A DNA stretch of 56,667 nucleotides from positions 1 through 56,667 of the forward strand of contig JAJZPC010000006.1 of the NCBI GenBank assembly GCA_021811385.1, in the 5' to 3' direction. Under the pieces are notes generated by a model. It made no database searches. It saw only the letters and a list, made by a program, of their open reading frames with translations, and was not told where the DNA came from. The first letter of the stretch is position 1, and the number at the start of each line of letters is the position of its first letter. The DNA comes from Deltaproteobacteria bacterium (GTDB lineage: Bacteria; Desulfobacterota; Desulfobulbia; Desulfobulbales; Desulfurivibrionaceae). Shown piece by piece: positions 7,383 to 16,091 of the stretch. Position numbers and translations under genes: made by a program.

Positions 7383-8936
7383 ATGACCGCAACCAGAATA
7401 ACCATTGACCCCCTGACCCGGGTGGAAGGGCATCTCAAATTCGAGACCCGGATCGAGAACGGGGTGGTTGCCTCGGCCCGGACTTCGGGCATGCTCTTTC
7501 GCGGCATTGAAAAGGCGCTCATCGGTTATGATCCCCGCACCGCCTTGCAGTTGACCCAACGGGTCTGCGGCGTCTGTCCGTATGCCCACGCGGAAGCGGC
7601 CGCCCTGGCCCTGGAAGACGCCATGGGCATCCGCCCCAATGCCAACGGGCAATTGCTCCGCAACCTCATTGTCGGCGCGTATCAGGTGCAGGATTGCCTG
7701 TTTCATTTTTATCAACTGAGCGCCCTGGATTTCATCGACGTCACCACAGTGCTCGATTACCGGGGGGCGGACCCCGGCTTGAGCACGATGCGGGACTGGG
7801 TGCGCAATGAGACCCGTTCCCAGCGGATCTTTCCCGCCGCCCCTTTTCTCCCCGCTTACAAGGGCAATGTGTCGAAGGATAAGGAATACTCCCTTTCGGC
7901 GGTGCGCAATTACCTGGAATCCTTTGCCGTGATGGCCGACCTGCACAAGATGGTGGCCCTGTTCGGCGGCAAATCCCCCCACCCCGTGGCCATTGAGGCG
8001 GGCGGGCTCACCACCCGGCCGACCATCGGCAACCTCGCCCAATACCGCACCTTGCTCAATCGGGTCGAGCGCTTTGTCCATTCCTGCTACCGGGAAGATA
8101 TCCTGGCGGTGGCTAAGGCTTTTCCGGCCTATTTCAAGGAAGGACGCGGCTACGGCAATTTTCTCTCGTTCCCCTATTTCCCGGACGCCTCGGGCAAGAA
8201 CCATTTCTTTGCCGGTGGCGCGACCATTGCGGGCAAGCACACCCTCCTCGACCTCAATGCCATTACCGAAGACCACGCCTACAGTTACTACAAAAACAAG
8301 GCCGGCCAGGGGATCAAGCCCCTGGGGGCAAATCGGCTCGAACCCCTGGACTGGCAAGAGTTCCAGCGCGAGGAACAGCGGGAGGACGGAAAATACAGCT
8401 GGAGCCGCGCCCCCCGCTACGGCGGCAAGGTCATGGAAACCGGGGCTGCGGCGCGGGTGGTGAACACCTATCACGCAGGCCGCAATCCGGCCCTGCGCAA
8501 ACTGGTGGACCGGCTCAACCGGGATCTCGGCATCGGTTTAAAAGACTACAATTCGGTGCTGGGCCGCCATTTGAGCCGGTATATCACGGTCTCGCTTTTA
8601 ATCAACCGGCTCAAGGAACAGGTCGAGCAGGTCGAGCCGGGGGTGCTCGGTTTCAGCGAAAAGGAAATGCCCCGCAACGTTAAGGGCATCGGGATTACCG
8701 AGGCTTCGCGCGGCGCCCTCGGCCATTGGGTGAAAATCGATAATAAGGGCTTGATCGAAAACTATGAAATGGTGATGCCCACCACCTGGAACATGGGCCC
8801 GCGGGACGCCTCCGGACAACCGGGGGCGGTGGAACAAATGTTGATCGGCACCCGGATCGCTGATCCGGCCAACCCCCTGGAATTGGCCCGCATCGTCCGC
8901 TCCGCCGATCCCTGCGTCGCCTGCTCGGTGCATTAA
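7383..8936 (+). CDS. NiFe hydrogenase large subunit without C-terminal extension
   Basis: This 517-residue protein carries the nickel-iron site. The N-terminal L1 motif is RVCGVCPYAHAEAA (C62, C65) and the C-terminal L2 motif is DPCVACSVH (C511, C514). Translation stops directly after H517, so the peptide that a maturation endopeptidase normally removes is absent. That is a feature of H2-sensing (regulatory) hydrogenases rather than most energy-conserving ones. The ATG at 7383 was chosen because GGAGG lies 7 bases upstream and the fold starts at ITIDPLTRVEGH. It precedes the small subunit by one base, the reverse of the usual small-large order. No hyp or protease gene is nearby. Confidence 0.93.
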   Translation: MTATRITIDPLTRVEGHLKFETRIENGVVASARTSGMLFRGIEKALIGYDPRTALQLTQRVCGVCPYAHAEAAALALEDAMGIRPNANGQLLRNLIVGAYQVQDCLFHFYQLSALDFIDVTTVLDYRGADPGLSTMRDWVRNETRSQRIFPAAPFLPAYKGNVSKDKEYSLSAVRNYLESFAVMADLHKMVALFGGKSPHPVAIEAGGLTTRPTIGNLAQYRTLLNRVERFVHSCYREDILAVAKAFPAYFKEGRGYGNFLSFPYFPDASGKNHFFAGGATIAGKHTLLDLNAITEDHAYSYYKNKAGQGIKPLGANRLEPLDWQEFQREEQREDGKYSWSRAPRYGGKVMETGAAARVVNTYHAGRNPALRKLVDRLNRDLGIGLKDYNSVLGRHLSRYITVSLLINRLKEQVEQVEPGVLGFSEKEMPRNVKGIGITEASRGALGHWVKIDNKGLIENYEMVMPTTWNMGPRDASGQPGAVEQMLIGTRIADPANPLELARIVRSADPCVACSVH

Positions 8937-8937
8937 A

Positions 8938-9891
8938 ATGGCTATCACCCTGAATCGACGAAAATTTCTGCAAAGAATGTATCAGGTGGTGATCGCGGCC
9001 GGAGCCGCGCCGCTGCTCTCCTTCGACGAGTTGCTGGCCGCCGATGCCACCCCTTCGTCCGCAGGCTGGTTGCGCCCCAACCTGATCTGGCTGCAGGGAG
9101 CGTCCTGCTCCGGCTGCTCCACCTCGTTTCTCAATGTCGAGCAGATAACCATTCTGGACTTTCTCACCTATTTCAGCCGGGTGCTGTACCATCCGAATCT
9201 CTCTACGGCCACCGGCGATCAGGTGCCGCGGATATTGACCAAGGTTGCCGTTTCCGACAAGCCGTATATCCTGATCATGGAGGGCGCTATCCCCGTTGGC
9301 ATGCCCCATGCCTGCATGATGGCCGACCGCCCCATCGGCGAATGGGTAAAAGGTCTGGCCGCGAAAGCCTCTGTCTGTATCGCCGCCGGAACCTGCGCCG
9401 CCTCGGGCGGGGTGGCAAAAATGGCCGGCACCCTCACCGGCGTCGCCTCGCTTGATGATTTTCTCAGACAGCGGGGGATCAAGACCCCGGTGGTCAACCT
9501 GCCCGCCTGTCCCATGCACCCCGAGCATTTGGTTTACACCCTGCTGCATTTCATCAAGAGCAAGCGGTTGCCGGAACTGGACGATGCGCGGCGTCCGCGG
9601 CAGTTCTTCACCCATTCGGTCCATGAACGCTGCCCCCGCTACCCCGCCTTTCAGGCCCGGGATTTCGCCCTCCGCATCGGCGAGGAAGGCTGCCTGCTGG
9701 AATTGGGCTGCCAAGGGCCGGTTACCTACAACGATTGCGTCGCCATCGGCTACAACGGCAATACCAACAACTGCGTTCGGGCCGGGCACCCCTGCATCGG
9801 CTGCGCCGGCGAGCTGTTCCCCCGTCCCCGGCTCTATCACACCCACGATGATCCCAAGGCAAAGACCGGGGTTGTTGTGAAAAAATCCTAG
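8938..9891 (+). CDS. NiFe hydrogenase small subunit, Tat-exported
   Basis: This 317-residue iron-sulfur subunit begins with a twin-arginine signal (NRRKFLQRM, then a hydrophobic stretch), indicating export of the folded heterodimer. Proximal-cluster cysteines are seen in SCSGCSTSFLN, AAGTCAASGG and LPACPMHPEH. Distal and medial cluster ligands are in SVHERCPRYPAF, EEGCLLELGCQG and NNCVRAGHPCIGCAGE. There is no C-terminal membrane anchor, and no cytochrome b or c3 gene follows. The electron acceptor is therefore not obvious; the next gene, a kinase with a periplasmic di-haem domain, is a candidate. Confidence 0.93.
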   Translation: MAITLNRRKFLQRMYQVVIAAGAAPLLSFDELLAADATPSSAGWLRPNLIWLQGASCSGCSTSFLNVEQITILDFLTYFSRVLYHPNLSTATGDQVPRILTKVAVSDKPYILIMEGAIPVGMPHACMMADRPIGEWVKGLAAKASVCIAAGTCAASGGVAKMAGTLTGVASLDDFLRQRGIKTPVVNLPACPMHPEHLVYTLLHFIKSKRLPELDDARRPRQFFTHSVHERCPRYPAFQARDFALRIGEEGCLLELGCQGPVTYNDCVAIGYNGNTNNCVRAGHPCIGCAGELFPRPRLYHTHDDPKAKTGVVVKKS

Positions 9892-9904
9892 GAGGAGGCC
9901 GGAG

Positions 9905-12235
9905 ATGGAAAAACCGAAACCGGGCAACCGGGAGCCCAACCCAGACCGGGTGGTGCCGCGCTTTCTCCTGATAGCCTTCTCCTGCCTGTTGCTGATCTCG
10001 GTGGTGGCCGGGATCATCTTCCATTACTACCAGAAGCAGATGATGAACCGCACCATCCGCGAGCAGGGCCACGGCATCCTCTCCAGCTATGTTTCCCAGA
10101 CCCGCGATTCCATCGAAAAAGGCCAGCGCAAGACCTTTCAATTGGTGATGGACAACATCGCCCAGCTGGAAGGGGTGACCGCCACCACCCTCTACCCCCG
10201 CGAAGGGTTGATGAACTACCATTCCGGCACGGTTACGGTGGGGCTGCCCTTTGTCCATAGTCAGCCGGCCGGGTTTGTCAGCACCAATCTCGACCTGTAC
10301 GAAAAAACCAGGGGGATGTTCCTGCGCAAGGACTGGCACCTGGTCGGTCGTTTCGATTCCGCCGCCGGCCAGGCCCATCTGGCAAAAGTCCAGAACCGCT
10401 CCTGCACCGAATGCCATTACGTTTTGGATAAAAATCTCCGCTTCGACGCCCAGAACCGGGCCGAGGTGCTCGACGCCCGCGAGGCCCATTTTTACGAACG
10501 CATCCCGGTGGAGGACAAGTGCACCGTCTGCCATACCTACTGGAAGACCGGAGAGACCGCCGGGGTGCTGGGGGTGACCATCGATAAAACCACCTTCCTG
10601 CAGCAGACGGCGGAGAGCACCCGGCAGCTCATCTACATCCTGCTGGCCAATGCCACGGTGGTGTTGTTGGTCACCTTTCTCATCGCCACCATGTACCGGC
10701 GCATTCTCATCACCCGGAGCCAACTGGCCGACAAGAGCGATCGTCTGTCCGGCCTGCTCAACAACTCGGGCCAAGGCTTTCTCTCCTTTGGCCCGGACCT
10801 GACGGTGGAACCGGAATACAGCCGGGAATGCGTGACCTTTTTCGGCAAGGAGGTGGCCGGTGAATCCGTGGCCGCCCTGCTTTTTCCCGAAGAGAGCGAG
10901 GAGCAGACTCGTTTTGGCTCCAATATTGAACGGATCTTACAGACCGCCGACGAATTTCAGCGCGACATCCTGCTCTCACTGATGCCCAAGGAGCTTTTTC
11001 TCAACGACCGTTACCTGGATATCGCCTACCGTTTGCTGGACGCAAAGCGGCTGATGCTGATCATCACCGATATCACCGAGCAGCGCCGCCTTGAGGCCCG
11101 GGTGGCGGAAGAGCAGGTCCGCCTGCGCTTCATCGTGGCCGCGGCCACCGAATCGGCCGAGCTGTTCGAGGTGCTTGACGATTACCGGAATTTCAGCGAA
11201 AATACCCTGCCCCGGCTGCTGGCCGCCCCGGATGAGGAACTGGCCGCTGGCCTGGCCGAGATTTACCGGCAGGTACACACCTTCAAGGGACTTTTCGGCC
11301 AACTGGAGTTCATCCATCTGCCGCGCCGTCTCCATCAATACGAATCCGCCCTCAACCGGCTGCGCCGCGACTTGGCCAAGCAGCAGCCGGACCGGGCCCT
11401 GCTCGAACAAGAGCAAACCCTGGCCGATCAGGCCCTGGCGCAGGAACTGGCCGTGCTCAAGGAAACCCTGGGCGATTCCTTTTTTGCCCGGCGGGGCCAT
11501 CTTTCCCTGACCCCCGAGCAGACCGAGATGCTGGAGCGGTTGGCCGACCGGCTCTTGCAGACCAAGGGGCCGGTCCTGGATTCCGAAGAAACCATGGAGA
11601 TGCTGCGGCTCATCAAGCGTTTGCGCTATGTCTCCTTTAGCGAGCTGCTCTCCGGGCAGGCCAAGGCAGCGGTGCGGCTGGCCGAGCGCCTGGAAAAGGA
11701 GCTGGCCCCGGTGGAGGTGGAGGACAACAACGTCCGGGTTGCCCCGGAGATTTACAGCCCTTTTACCAAGTCGCTGATCCATCTCTTCCGCAATGCCGTG
11801 GATCACGGCATCGAGGATCCGGAGGAACGGCTGGAACTGGGCAAGGAGGAAGAGGGCCACCTCCGCTGCCGCACATTCATGGAGGATGACCGGATCATTG
11901 TCGAGATCAACGACGATGGCCGCGGCCTTGATCTCGAGGCGATCCGGCGCAAGGGGGTGGCCGCCGGACTTTTCACCCCGGAACAGGGCGCTGCTTTGGA
12001 TGAGGCTGCGCTGCGACTGCTGATCTTTGAAGACGAGTTCTCCACCAAGGAGGAAGTAAGCGAGCTGTCGGGCCGCGGCGTAGGGCTGGCTGCGGTCCGC
12101 ATGGAAACGGAAAAGCTGGGCGGCAGGATTGAGGTGGACTCGACCCTTGGTCAGGGAACCAGATTCAGATTTATCCTTCCTTATCTTGAATCATTGACGG
12201 ACTTGCAAAAAGGGGAAAAGGCCACGGGTCCGTAA
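9905..12235 (+). CDS. Membrane CheA-like histidine kinase with periplasmic c-type di-haem sensor
   Basis: This 776-residue protein has, in order: a transmembrane helix (about 18-40); a periplasmic domain with two CXXCH haem motifs, CTECH (167-171) and CTVCH (206-210); a second helix (about 238-262); a PAS-like region; an Hpt domain with the phospho-accepting His in VHTFKG (H458); and a CheA-type ATPase with HLFRNAVDHGIE, NDDGRGLD, and the F-box and G-box EDEFSTKEEVSELSGRGVG. It has no HisKA domain and no CheW-like regulatory domain. Phosphate would pass from the Hpt to the CheY encoded two genes on. It starts 13 bases after the hydrogenase small subunit behind GGAGG, suggesting that hydrogenase redox state is its input. 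Confidence 0.88.
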   Translation: MEKPKPGNREPNPDRVVPRFLLIAFSCLLLISVVAGIIFHYYQKQMMNRTIREQGHGILSSYVSQTRDSIEKGQRKTFQLVMDNIAQLEGVTATTLYPREGLMNYHSGTVTVGLPFVHSQPAGFVSTNLDLYEKTRGMFLRKDWHLVGRFDSAAGQAHLAKVQNRSCTECHYVLDKNLRFDAQNRAEVLDAREAHFYERIPVEDKCTVCHTYWKTGETAGVLGVTIDKTTFLQQTAESTRQLIYILLANATVVLLVTFLIATMYRRILITRSQLADKSDRLSGLLNNSGQGFLSFGPDLTVEPEYSRECVTFFGKEVAGESVAALLFPEESEEQTRFGSNIERILQTADEFQRDILLSLMPKELFLNDRYLDIAYRLLDAKRLMLIITDITEQRRLEARVAEEQVRLRFIVAAATESAELFEVLDDYRNFSENTLPRLLAAPDEELAAGLAEIYRQVHTFKGLFGQLEFIHLPRRLHQYESALNRLRRDLAKQQPDRALLEQEQTLADQALAQELAVLKETLGDSFFARRGHLSLTPEQTEMLERLADRLLQTKGPVLDSEETMEMLRLIKRLRYVSFSELLSGQAKAAVRLAERLEKELAPVEVEDNNVRVAPEIYSPFTKSLIHLFRNAVDHGIEDPEERLELGKEEEGHLRCRTFMEDDRIIVEINDDGRGLDLEAIRRKGVAAGLFTPEQGAALDEAALRLLIFEDEFSTKEEVSELSGRGVGLAAVRMETEKLGGRIEVDSTLGQGTRFRFILPYLESLTDLQKGEKATGP

Positions 12236-12351
12236 CACAAGATTACAAGGTTACAAAGCAACAATCCTCGCCGCAACACGCGGCGGAACGGTTACAATCA
12301 TAGGACAACCGGAAATTTTGTCGATCACCATGCGGCCAGGGAGAAAAAGCA

Positions 12352-12882
12352 ATGAGCGCTACCCAAAATGACAGACACAGCCGGTTGGTCCAGGCCATCG
12401 GAGACCGGACCGTGGGCTACCTGAGAGATGAGCTGAAGATCCCGGTGCGGATAACCACGGTGCACATGCGGGATGTCAAGCGCATGCAATTGCTGCATCT
12501 GACCTCGATTCTGTCGGTGGAGGCGGACATCCGCATGCTCATCGCCTTCAGCTTCGACCGGGAGATGACGGAGCGGGTTTTTATCGCCAGCACCGAAGGG
12601 TTGGAGATCGCCGACGATGAACAGGAAATGATGCGGGAAGAAACCGTGGCCGAGCTGATCAACATTATCGTCGGCAACGCCATGGGGGATTTGGCCTCCG
12701 AGGGCACGGTCATCCCCATTTCCCCTCCCATTATCATCAGCGAAGCCAAAAATATTACCCGCAACAAGGGAGCGACCTTTTACACCCTGGATATCGTTAC
12801 CGACAGCGGCATGTTGAGCATTCATTTCATCGGCCCCAAGGAACTTTTTGATCTGAGCCTCAATTATGTGGAGAACTTGTAA
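12352..12882 (+). CDS. cheX: CheX-family phosphatase-like protein
   Basis: This 176-residue cytoplasmic protein has the CheC/CheX phosphatase helix EETVAELINIIVGNAMGDL near residue 100, containing the ExxN catalytic pattern. CheX dephosphorylates CheY-P. The start has GGGAG 8-12 bases upstream. It overlaps the next gene by one base (TAATG), so CheX and CheY are coupled. A 116-base gap separates it from the kinase gene; this holds only a small hairpin near CCGC...GCGG. With the kinase and CheY it makes a complete kinase-receiver-phosphatase set. Confidence 0.8.
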   Translation: MSATQNDRHSRLVQAIGDRTVGYLRDELKIPVRITTVHMRDVKRMQLLHLTSILSVEADIRMLIAFSFDREMTERVFIASTEGLEIADDEQEMMREETVAELINIIVGNAMGDLASEGTVIPISPPIIISEAKNITRNKGATFYTLDIVTDSGMLSIHFIGPKELFDLSLNYVENL

Positions 12883-13280
12883 TGAGTAAAACGAACATCA
12901 TGGTGGTGGACGATTCGGCCCTGACCGCAAAACGGCTGGTGGCCATGCTGGAACAGCTCGGCTACGAGGTCGGCAAAATCTGCAAAACCGGCCTGGAGGC
13001 GGTCGAAACCATCGAATATATGACCAACAAAGGCCTCTCTATCCCGGATCTCATCACCATGGACATCACCATGCCGGACATGGACGGCATTGCCGCGACC
13101 CGCCAGATTCTTGCCATGCAAAAGCAGGCCCTGATCATCATGGTAACCTCCCACGGCCAGGAACAAATGGTGATCGAAGCCATCGGCGCCGGGGCCAAGG
13201 GATATGTGCTCAAGCCGATCAATATTGACAAATTACGGGACAGCATCAAGAACGTGTTTGCCCGCTATGGCAGGAACTAG
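12882..13280 (+). CDS. Stand-alone CheY-like response regulator
   Basis: This 132-residue single receiver domain has the acidic pair in VVDDSA, the phospho-acceptor in [11 protein letters not shown], the switch residue in VTSHGQ and the Lys in VLKPIN. No DNA-binding or enzymatic output domain is attached, so output is by protein-protein contact, such as a flagellar motor or another regulator outside the window. It is probably phosphorylated by the haem-CheA and dephosphorylated by CheX. Its start overlaps the cheX stop. Confidence 0.9.
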   Translation: MSKTNIMVVDDSALTAKRLVAMLEQLGYEVGKICKTGLEAVETIEYMTNKGLSIPDLITMDITMPDMDGIAATRQILAMQKQALIIMVTSHGQEQMVIEAIGAGAKGYVLKPINIDKLRDSIKNVFARYGRN

Positions 13281-13300
13281 GCGCAATTAAGGAGAAAGCA

Positions 13301-13897
13301 ATGAAAGAATATGGAAAAAAACTGTTCCTTGGCGGGTTGGTAATGGCGTGTCTGTTTCTGGCCGGAGGTCTCGCGGCGCAGGAAAGACCAGCCGCCGCAG
13401 CCAATCCCAAGGTGTTTTTCGATATCACCATCGGCGATGAAAAGGGTGGGCGGATCGTGATGGAGCTGTTTGCCGATGTGGTGCCGAAAACAGCGGAGAA
13501 TTTCCGGCAGCTGGCCACCCATGAAAAAGGCTTCGGGTTCAAGGGCAGCATCTTTCACCGCATTATTCCCCAGTTCATGCTCCAGGGCGGCGATATCACC
13601 AACGCCGATGGCACCGGCGGCAAATCCATTTATGGCCGCACCTTTGCCGATGAGAACTTCATCCGCAAGCATCTGGAGCCGGGAACGCTGTCCATGGCCA
13701 ATGCCGGGCCAAACACCAATGGTTCTCAATTTTTCATAACCACCGTTAAAACGCCCTGGCTCGACGGCAAGCATGTGGTCTTCGGCAAGGTGGTTGAAGG
13801 CCTCGATGTGGTACGGAAGATTGAAGAAATGGGGTCGCGCAACGGTCGACCGAGAATAAAGGTGGTAATAGTAAACTGCGGCCAGCTGGAGCAATAG
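13301..13897 (+). CDS. Exported cyclophilin-type peptidyl-prolyl isomerase
   Basis: This 198-residue protein has a cleavable signal peptide (basic MKEYGKK, then a hydrophobic core to about residue 26) followed by a cyclophilin domain. The active-site [14 protein letters not shown] motif is near residue 87, with NTNGSQFFI downstream. It would accelerate proline isomerisation in periplasmic proteins. It starts 20 bases after the CheY stop behind AAGGAG with no terminator between, so it probably belongs to the hydrogenase-signalling transcript and may assist folding of its exported parts. Confidence 0.9.
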   Translation: MKEYGKKLFLGGLVMACLFLAGGLAAQERPAAAANPKVFFDITIGDEKGGRIVMELFADVVPKTAENFRQLATHEKGFGFKGSIFHRIIPQFMLQGGDITNADGTGGKSIYGRTFADENFIRKHLEPGTLSMANAGPNTNGSQFFITTVKTPWLDGKHVVFGKVVEGLDVVRKIEEMGSRNGRPRIKVVIVNCGQLEQ

Positions 13898-13920
13898 GCT
13901 GTCCCGCCTGCGGGACTAGC
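13898..13920. terminator. Hairpin between convergent genes
   Basis: GTCCCG CCTG CGGGAC (13901-13916) is extended by GCT/AGC with one bulge. It lies between the convergent cyclophilin and lipoprotein genes and could stop both transcripts, but it lacks a clear T-tract. Confidence 0.5.
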
Positions 13921-13930
13921 GGTCTGACGC

Positions 13931-14386
13931 TCACATATCCAGTCGTTCCAAGGCGGTGACCGCACCCTCGTTGAATTCGACCCTGGCCACGGTATATTCC
14001 TCACGGGTGTCGCGGTTGACCCAGACGTTTTCGTACTGCACGCTGCTCCTGCCTGATTTGTCCCGCACCTGCACCGGGATGGTCATCCGATCCGTCTGGG
14101 TGAGTATCCGGGTTTTGGAGTATGTCCAGACCGTTGCTTCCCCCTTGTCCGTGGTTCGGGTGTAAATCCTGTCCGGCATACCCCAGGCAAGTCTGACCAT
14201 TTCCTCGGAAAAGCCGAGTTCTATCTGGCCGGCCCGGATTTTTTGCTGGATCTCCGGGCTGAAGGAATTGAAGATGTCTTGGCTTGAGGCAATGCGGCGG
14301 TCCCGGATCTGCTGGGCGGTCATGCAGGCGGAAAGAGCACAGGCGACCGCCAGAATGAGGAGCAACAGCCTTGTTTTTTTCATCAT
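13931..14386 (-). CDS. Putative lipoprotein of unknown function
   Basis: This 151-residue protein has a lipoprotein signal peptide ending in the lipobox LSAC (Cys about residue 21), so it should be membrane-anchored outside the cytoplasm. The rest includes KIRAGQIELGFSEEMVRLAWGMPDRIY, the pattern of SmpA/OmlA-like small lipoproteins in which a processing sequence leads into a G-x-P turn, then short beta strands. It is the last gene of the minus-strand run beginning at 19338, 26 bases after the membrane protein gene. Function is unknown. Confidence 0.7.
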   Translation of the reverse strand: MMKKTRLLLLILAVACALSACMTAQQIRDRRIASSQDIFNSFSPEIQQKIRAGQIELGFSEEMVRLAWGMPDRIYTRTTDKGEATVWTYSKTRILTQTDRMTIPVQVRDKSGRSSVQYENVWVNRDTREEYTVARVEFNEGAVTALERLDM

Positions 14387-14412
14387 GACACTCCCCCCGT
14401 TGTTTTCAGGCC

Positions 14413-15420
14413 CTACCCTTCCCCGCCACTGATCAGGTACTTGAGATAGTGATAGAACGACAACCCTGAAAAAATCACCAGCAAGACCAGCGAAAGCCGC
14501 ACCGCCAGCCGCTGATACCGATCAACCACCCCACCAAGTCCTCCCCTGCCCCGCACCAGACCGGCGAGTGGCACGCTGGCCCCGAAGAAAGCCGCGGGGA
14601 TCAAGGCGCCATACAGACCGAAGCCGAAATAATGATACTCCGGCTTGAGAATGCAGAACGGGCATTTATGGTAGGGCATGGCGTAGACATAGGATGAGAT
14701 CACCGTGGTGATCACCACCAGGGAAAGGACGAAAAACCAGAGCCAGCCCGCAGCATAGAGCCCGGCCAGCCAAGCGTGCCAGCGCTGCAACAATCTCCCC
14801 CCCACTATCATAAGTACGGCAATGGAAGCAATAAAGGCGATGAGCAAGCCCTGTTGCGAATAGCCGGTTATGAGATTGGTGCCTCCACCGGTGCTCTCGC
14901 CGAACACCACGGCGCAGCAGGAGGTGATGATGTCCGGTTTGATCCCGGCGATGTACAGGGTTTGCAGGGAGGCATCCAGCACCAGCATCGGCAGGAGCAG
15001 GAGCAGGGCCAGATATTTGATCCGCACCAGGGGGTAATGCTCCGAACGGATGTCCAGCTGGTGGAGAAGAATCCAGAAGCCGTAGAAGAAGACGCCGAAC
15101 AGCTTGACCAGCAGCGCGGGCATGCCGTAAGGATTTGCCAGCAGGGCGCCGGTGGCGCACATGGCCCCGACGATAACCTGGCAGAACTCATCGGCTGCCA
15201 GCACGAAGAGGATCAGGGTGATGATCTGAAAGCCCAGGCCGTAGGCAACCAGGGTGGAAGAAAGCCAGATCTCGTTTTCCAGCCGGATCTGCCGGTTGCT
15301 GTCGCTGCCCGGCTCCCAGAAACGCAAAACCCGCACCGCGGTTTTTGCGGCCACCGCGCCGAGCACCAGCACCACCAGGCTGCAGAGGCTTAAGGCCAGG
15401 CTCCAGGGGTTAAGGAACAT
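14413..15420 (-). CDS. Polytopic membrane protein with CPFC motif, in the NosL/ABC locus
   Basis: This 335-residue protein has about eight predicted transmembrane helices. A CPFC motif (MPYHKCPFCILKPEYHYFG, about residue 245) lies between two helices, with His and Tyr residues close by, suggesting a thiol or metal site. I do not recognise a named family. Its start overlaps the ATPase gene stop by 11 bases, so it is translated with the ABC transporter. The neighbouring NosL and TlpA-like genes point to metal delivery or thiol-redox work outside the cytoplasm; that role is inferred from context only. Confidence 0.7.
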   Translation of the reverse strand: MFLNPWSLALSLCSLVVLVLGAVAAKTAVRVLRFWEPGSDSNRQIRLENEIWLSSTLVAYGLGFQIITLILFVLAADEFCQVIVGAMCATGALLANPYGMPALLVKLFGVFFYGFWILLHQLDIRSEHYPLVRIKYLALLLLLPMLVLDASLQTLYIAGIKPDIITSCCAVVFGESTGGGTNLITGYSQQGLLIAFIASIAVLMIVGGRLLQRWHAWLAGLYAAGWLWFFVLSLVVITTVISSYVYAMPYHKCPFCILKPEYHYFGFGLYGALIPAAFFGASVPLAGLVRGRGGLGGVVDRYQRLAVRLSLVLLVIFSGLSFYHYLKYLISGGEG

Positions 15421-16087
15421 GGATTCTGCCGTCCTTGATGGTCACGGTCCGGTCAATGGCCGGATGCTCGAAGACCAGCGGGTCGTGGGAGGCGATAACA
15501 ATGGTCTTGCCCGCCTCCTTGAGCTGGAGCATGATCGCCATGAATTCCCGGCTTAAGCCCGTGTCGAGATGGGCCGTGGGCTCGTCGGCCAGGATGATGG
15601 GCTGGTTGTTGATCAGCGCCCTGGCAATGGCTACCCGTTGCAGCTCGCCGCCGGAGATCTGCCCGGCCGGGAACTGGGCCCGATGGGTGATGCCGAAGCG
15701 CTTCAGCAGCTCTTGCGCCCTTTGCCTGCGCTCCTTGGGCGGCACGCCCAGCGGCAGCAGAGGCAGGGTGATGTTCTCCAGCACCGTGAGTTCGGGCAGG
15801 ATATTGAAACGCTGGAAGATAAAGCCGATGGTCTCCCGCCGGTGCAGGGTGAGGAACCGGTCCGGCAGCCGGGCCAGCTGCCGCTCGGCAATGGCGGCCC
15901 GGCCGCTGGTGGGCGGGAAGATGCAGCCGATGATGGCCAGCAGGGTGGACTTGCCCGAGCCGCTCGGCCCCTTGAGGCAGACCATGCACCCCTGCTCCAC
16001 CGTAAGGTCGATGTCGCTCAGGGCCCGTACCTCGTTGGCCCTGCCCTGGTTGTAAATCTTGCTCACCCCGGAAAGTTCGATCAACAT
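15410..16087 (-). CDS. LolD/MacB-type ABC transporter ATPase
   Basis: This 225-residue ATPase has Walker A GPSGSGKS (about residue 39), signature ISGGELQRV, Walker B IILADEPTAHLD and the H-loop IASHDP. It belongs to the group that works with FtsX/MacB-type permeases, which extrude or extract substrates from the membrane rather than import them. The partner permease is the next gene upstream in the operon (16092-17288), four bases away. Confidence 0.9.
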   Translation of the reverse strand: MLIELSGVSKIYNQGRANEVRALSDIDLTVEQGCMVCLKGPSGSGKSTLLAIIGCIFPPTSGRAAIAERQLARLPDRFLTLHRRETIGFIFQRFNILPELTVLENITLPLLPLGVPPKERRQRAQELLKRFGITHRAQFPAGQISGGELQRVAIARALINNQPIILADEPTAHLDTGLSREFMAIMLQLKEAGKTIVIASHDPLVFEHPAIDRTVTIKDGRIHVP

Positions 16088-16091
16088 CGCC

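Noticed and set aside
7189-7386. Open frame of 65 codons before the hydrogenase
   Set aside because: No ribosome site at its start, no recognisable pattern, and it overlaps the hydrogenase ribosome site; treated as leader sequence.
7383-9891. Hydrogenase as an ordinary respiratory uptake enzyme
   Set aside because: No cytochrome b, multihaem cytochrome, small-subunit anchor or maturation gene is adjacent, and the large subunit lacks the processed tail. The possibility remains but is less supported than sensing.
9722-10774. A 350-residue minus-strand open frame across the hydrogenase small subunit and the kinase
   Set aside because: It is antisense to clear hydrogenase and haem-kinase motifs, with composition typical of a shadow frame.
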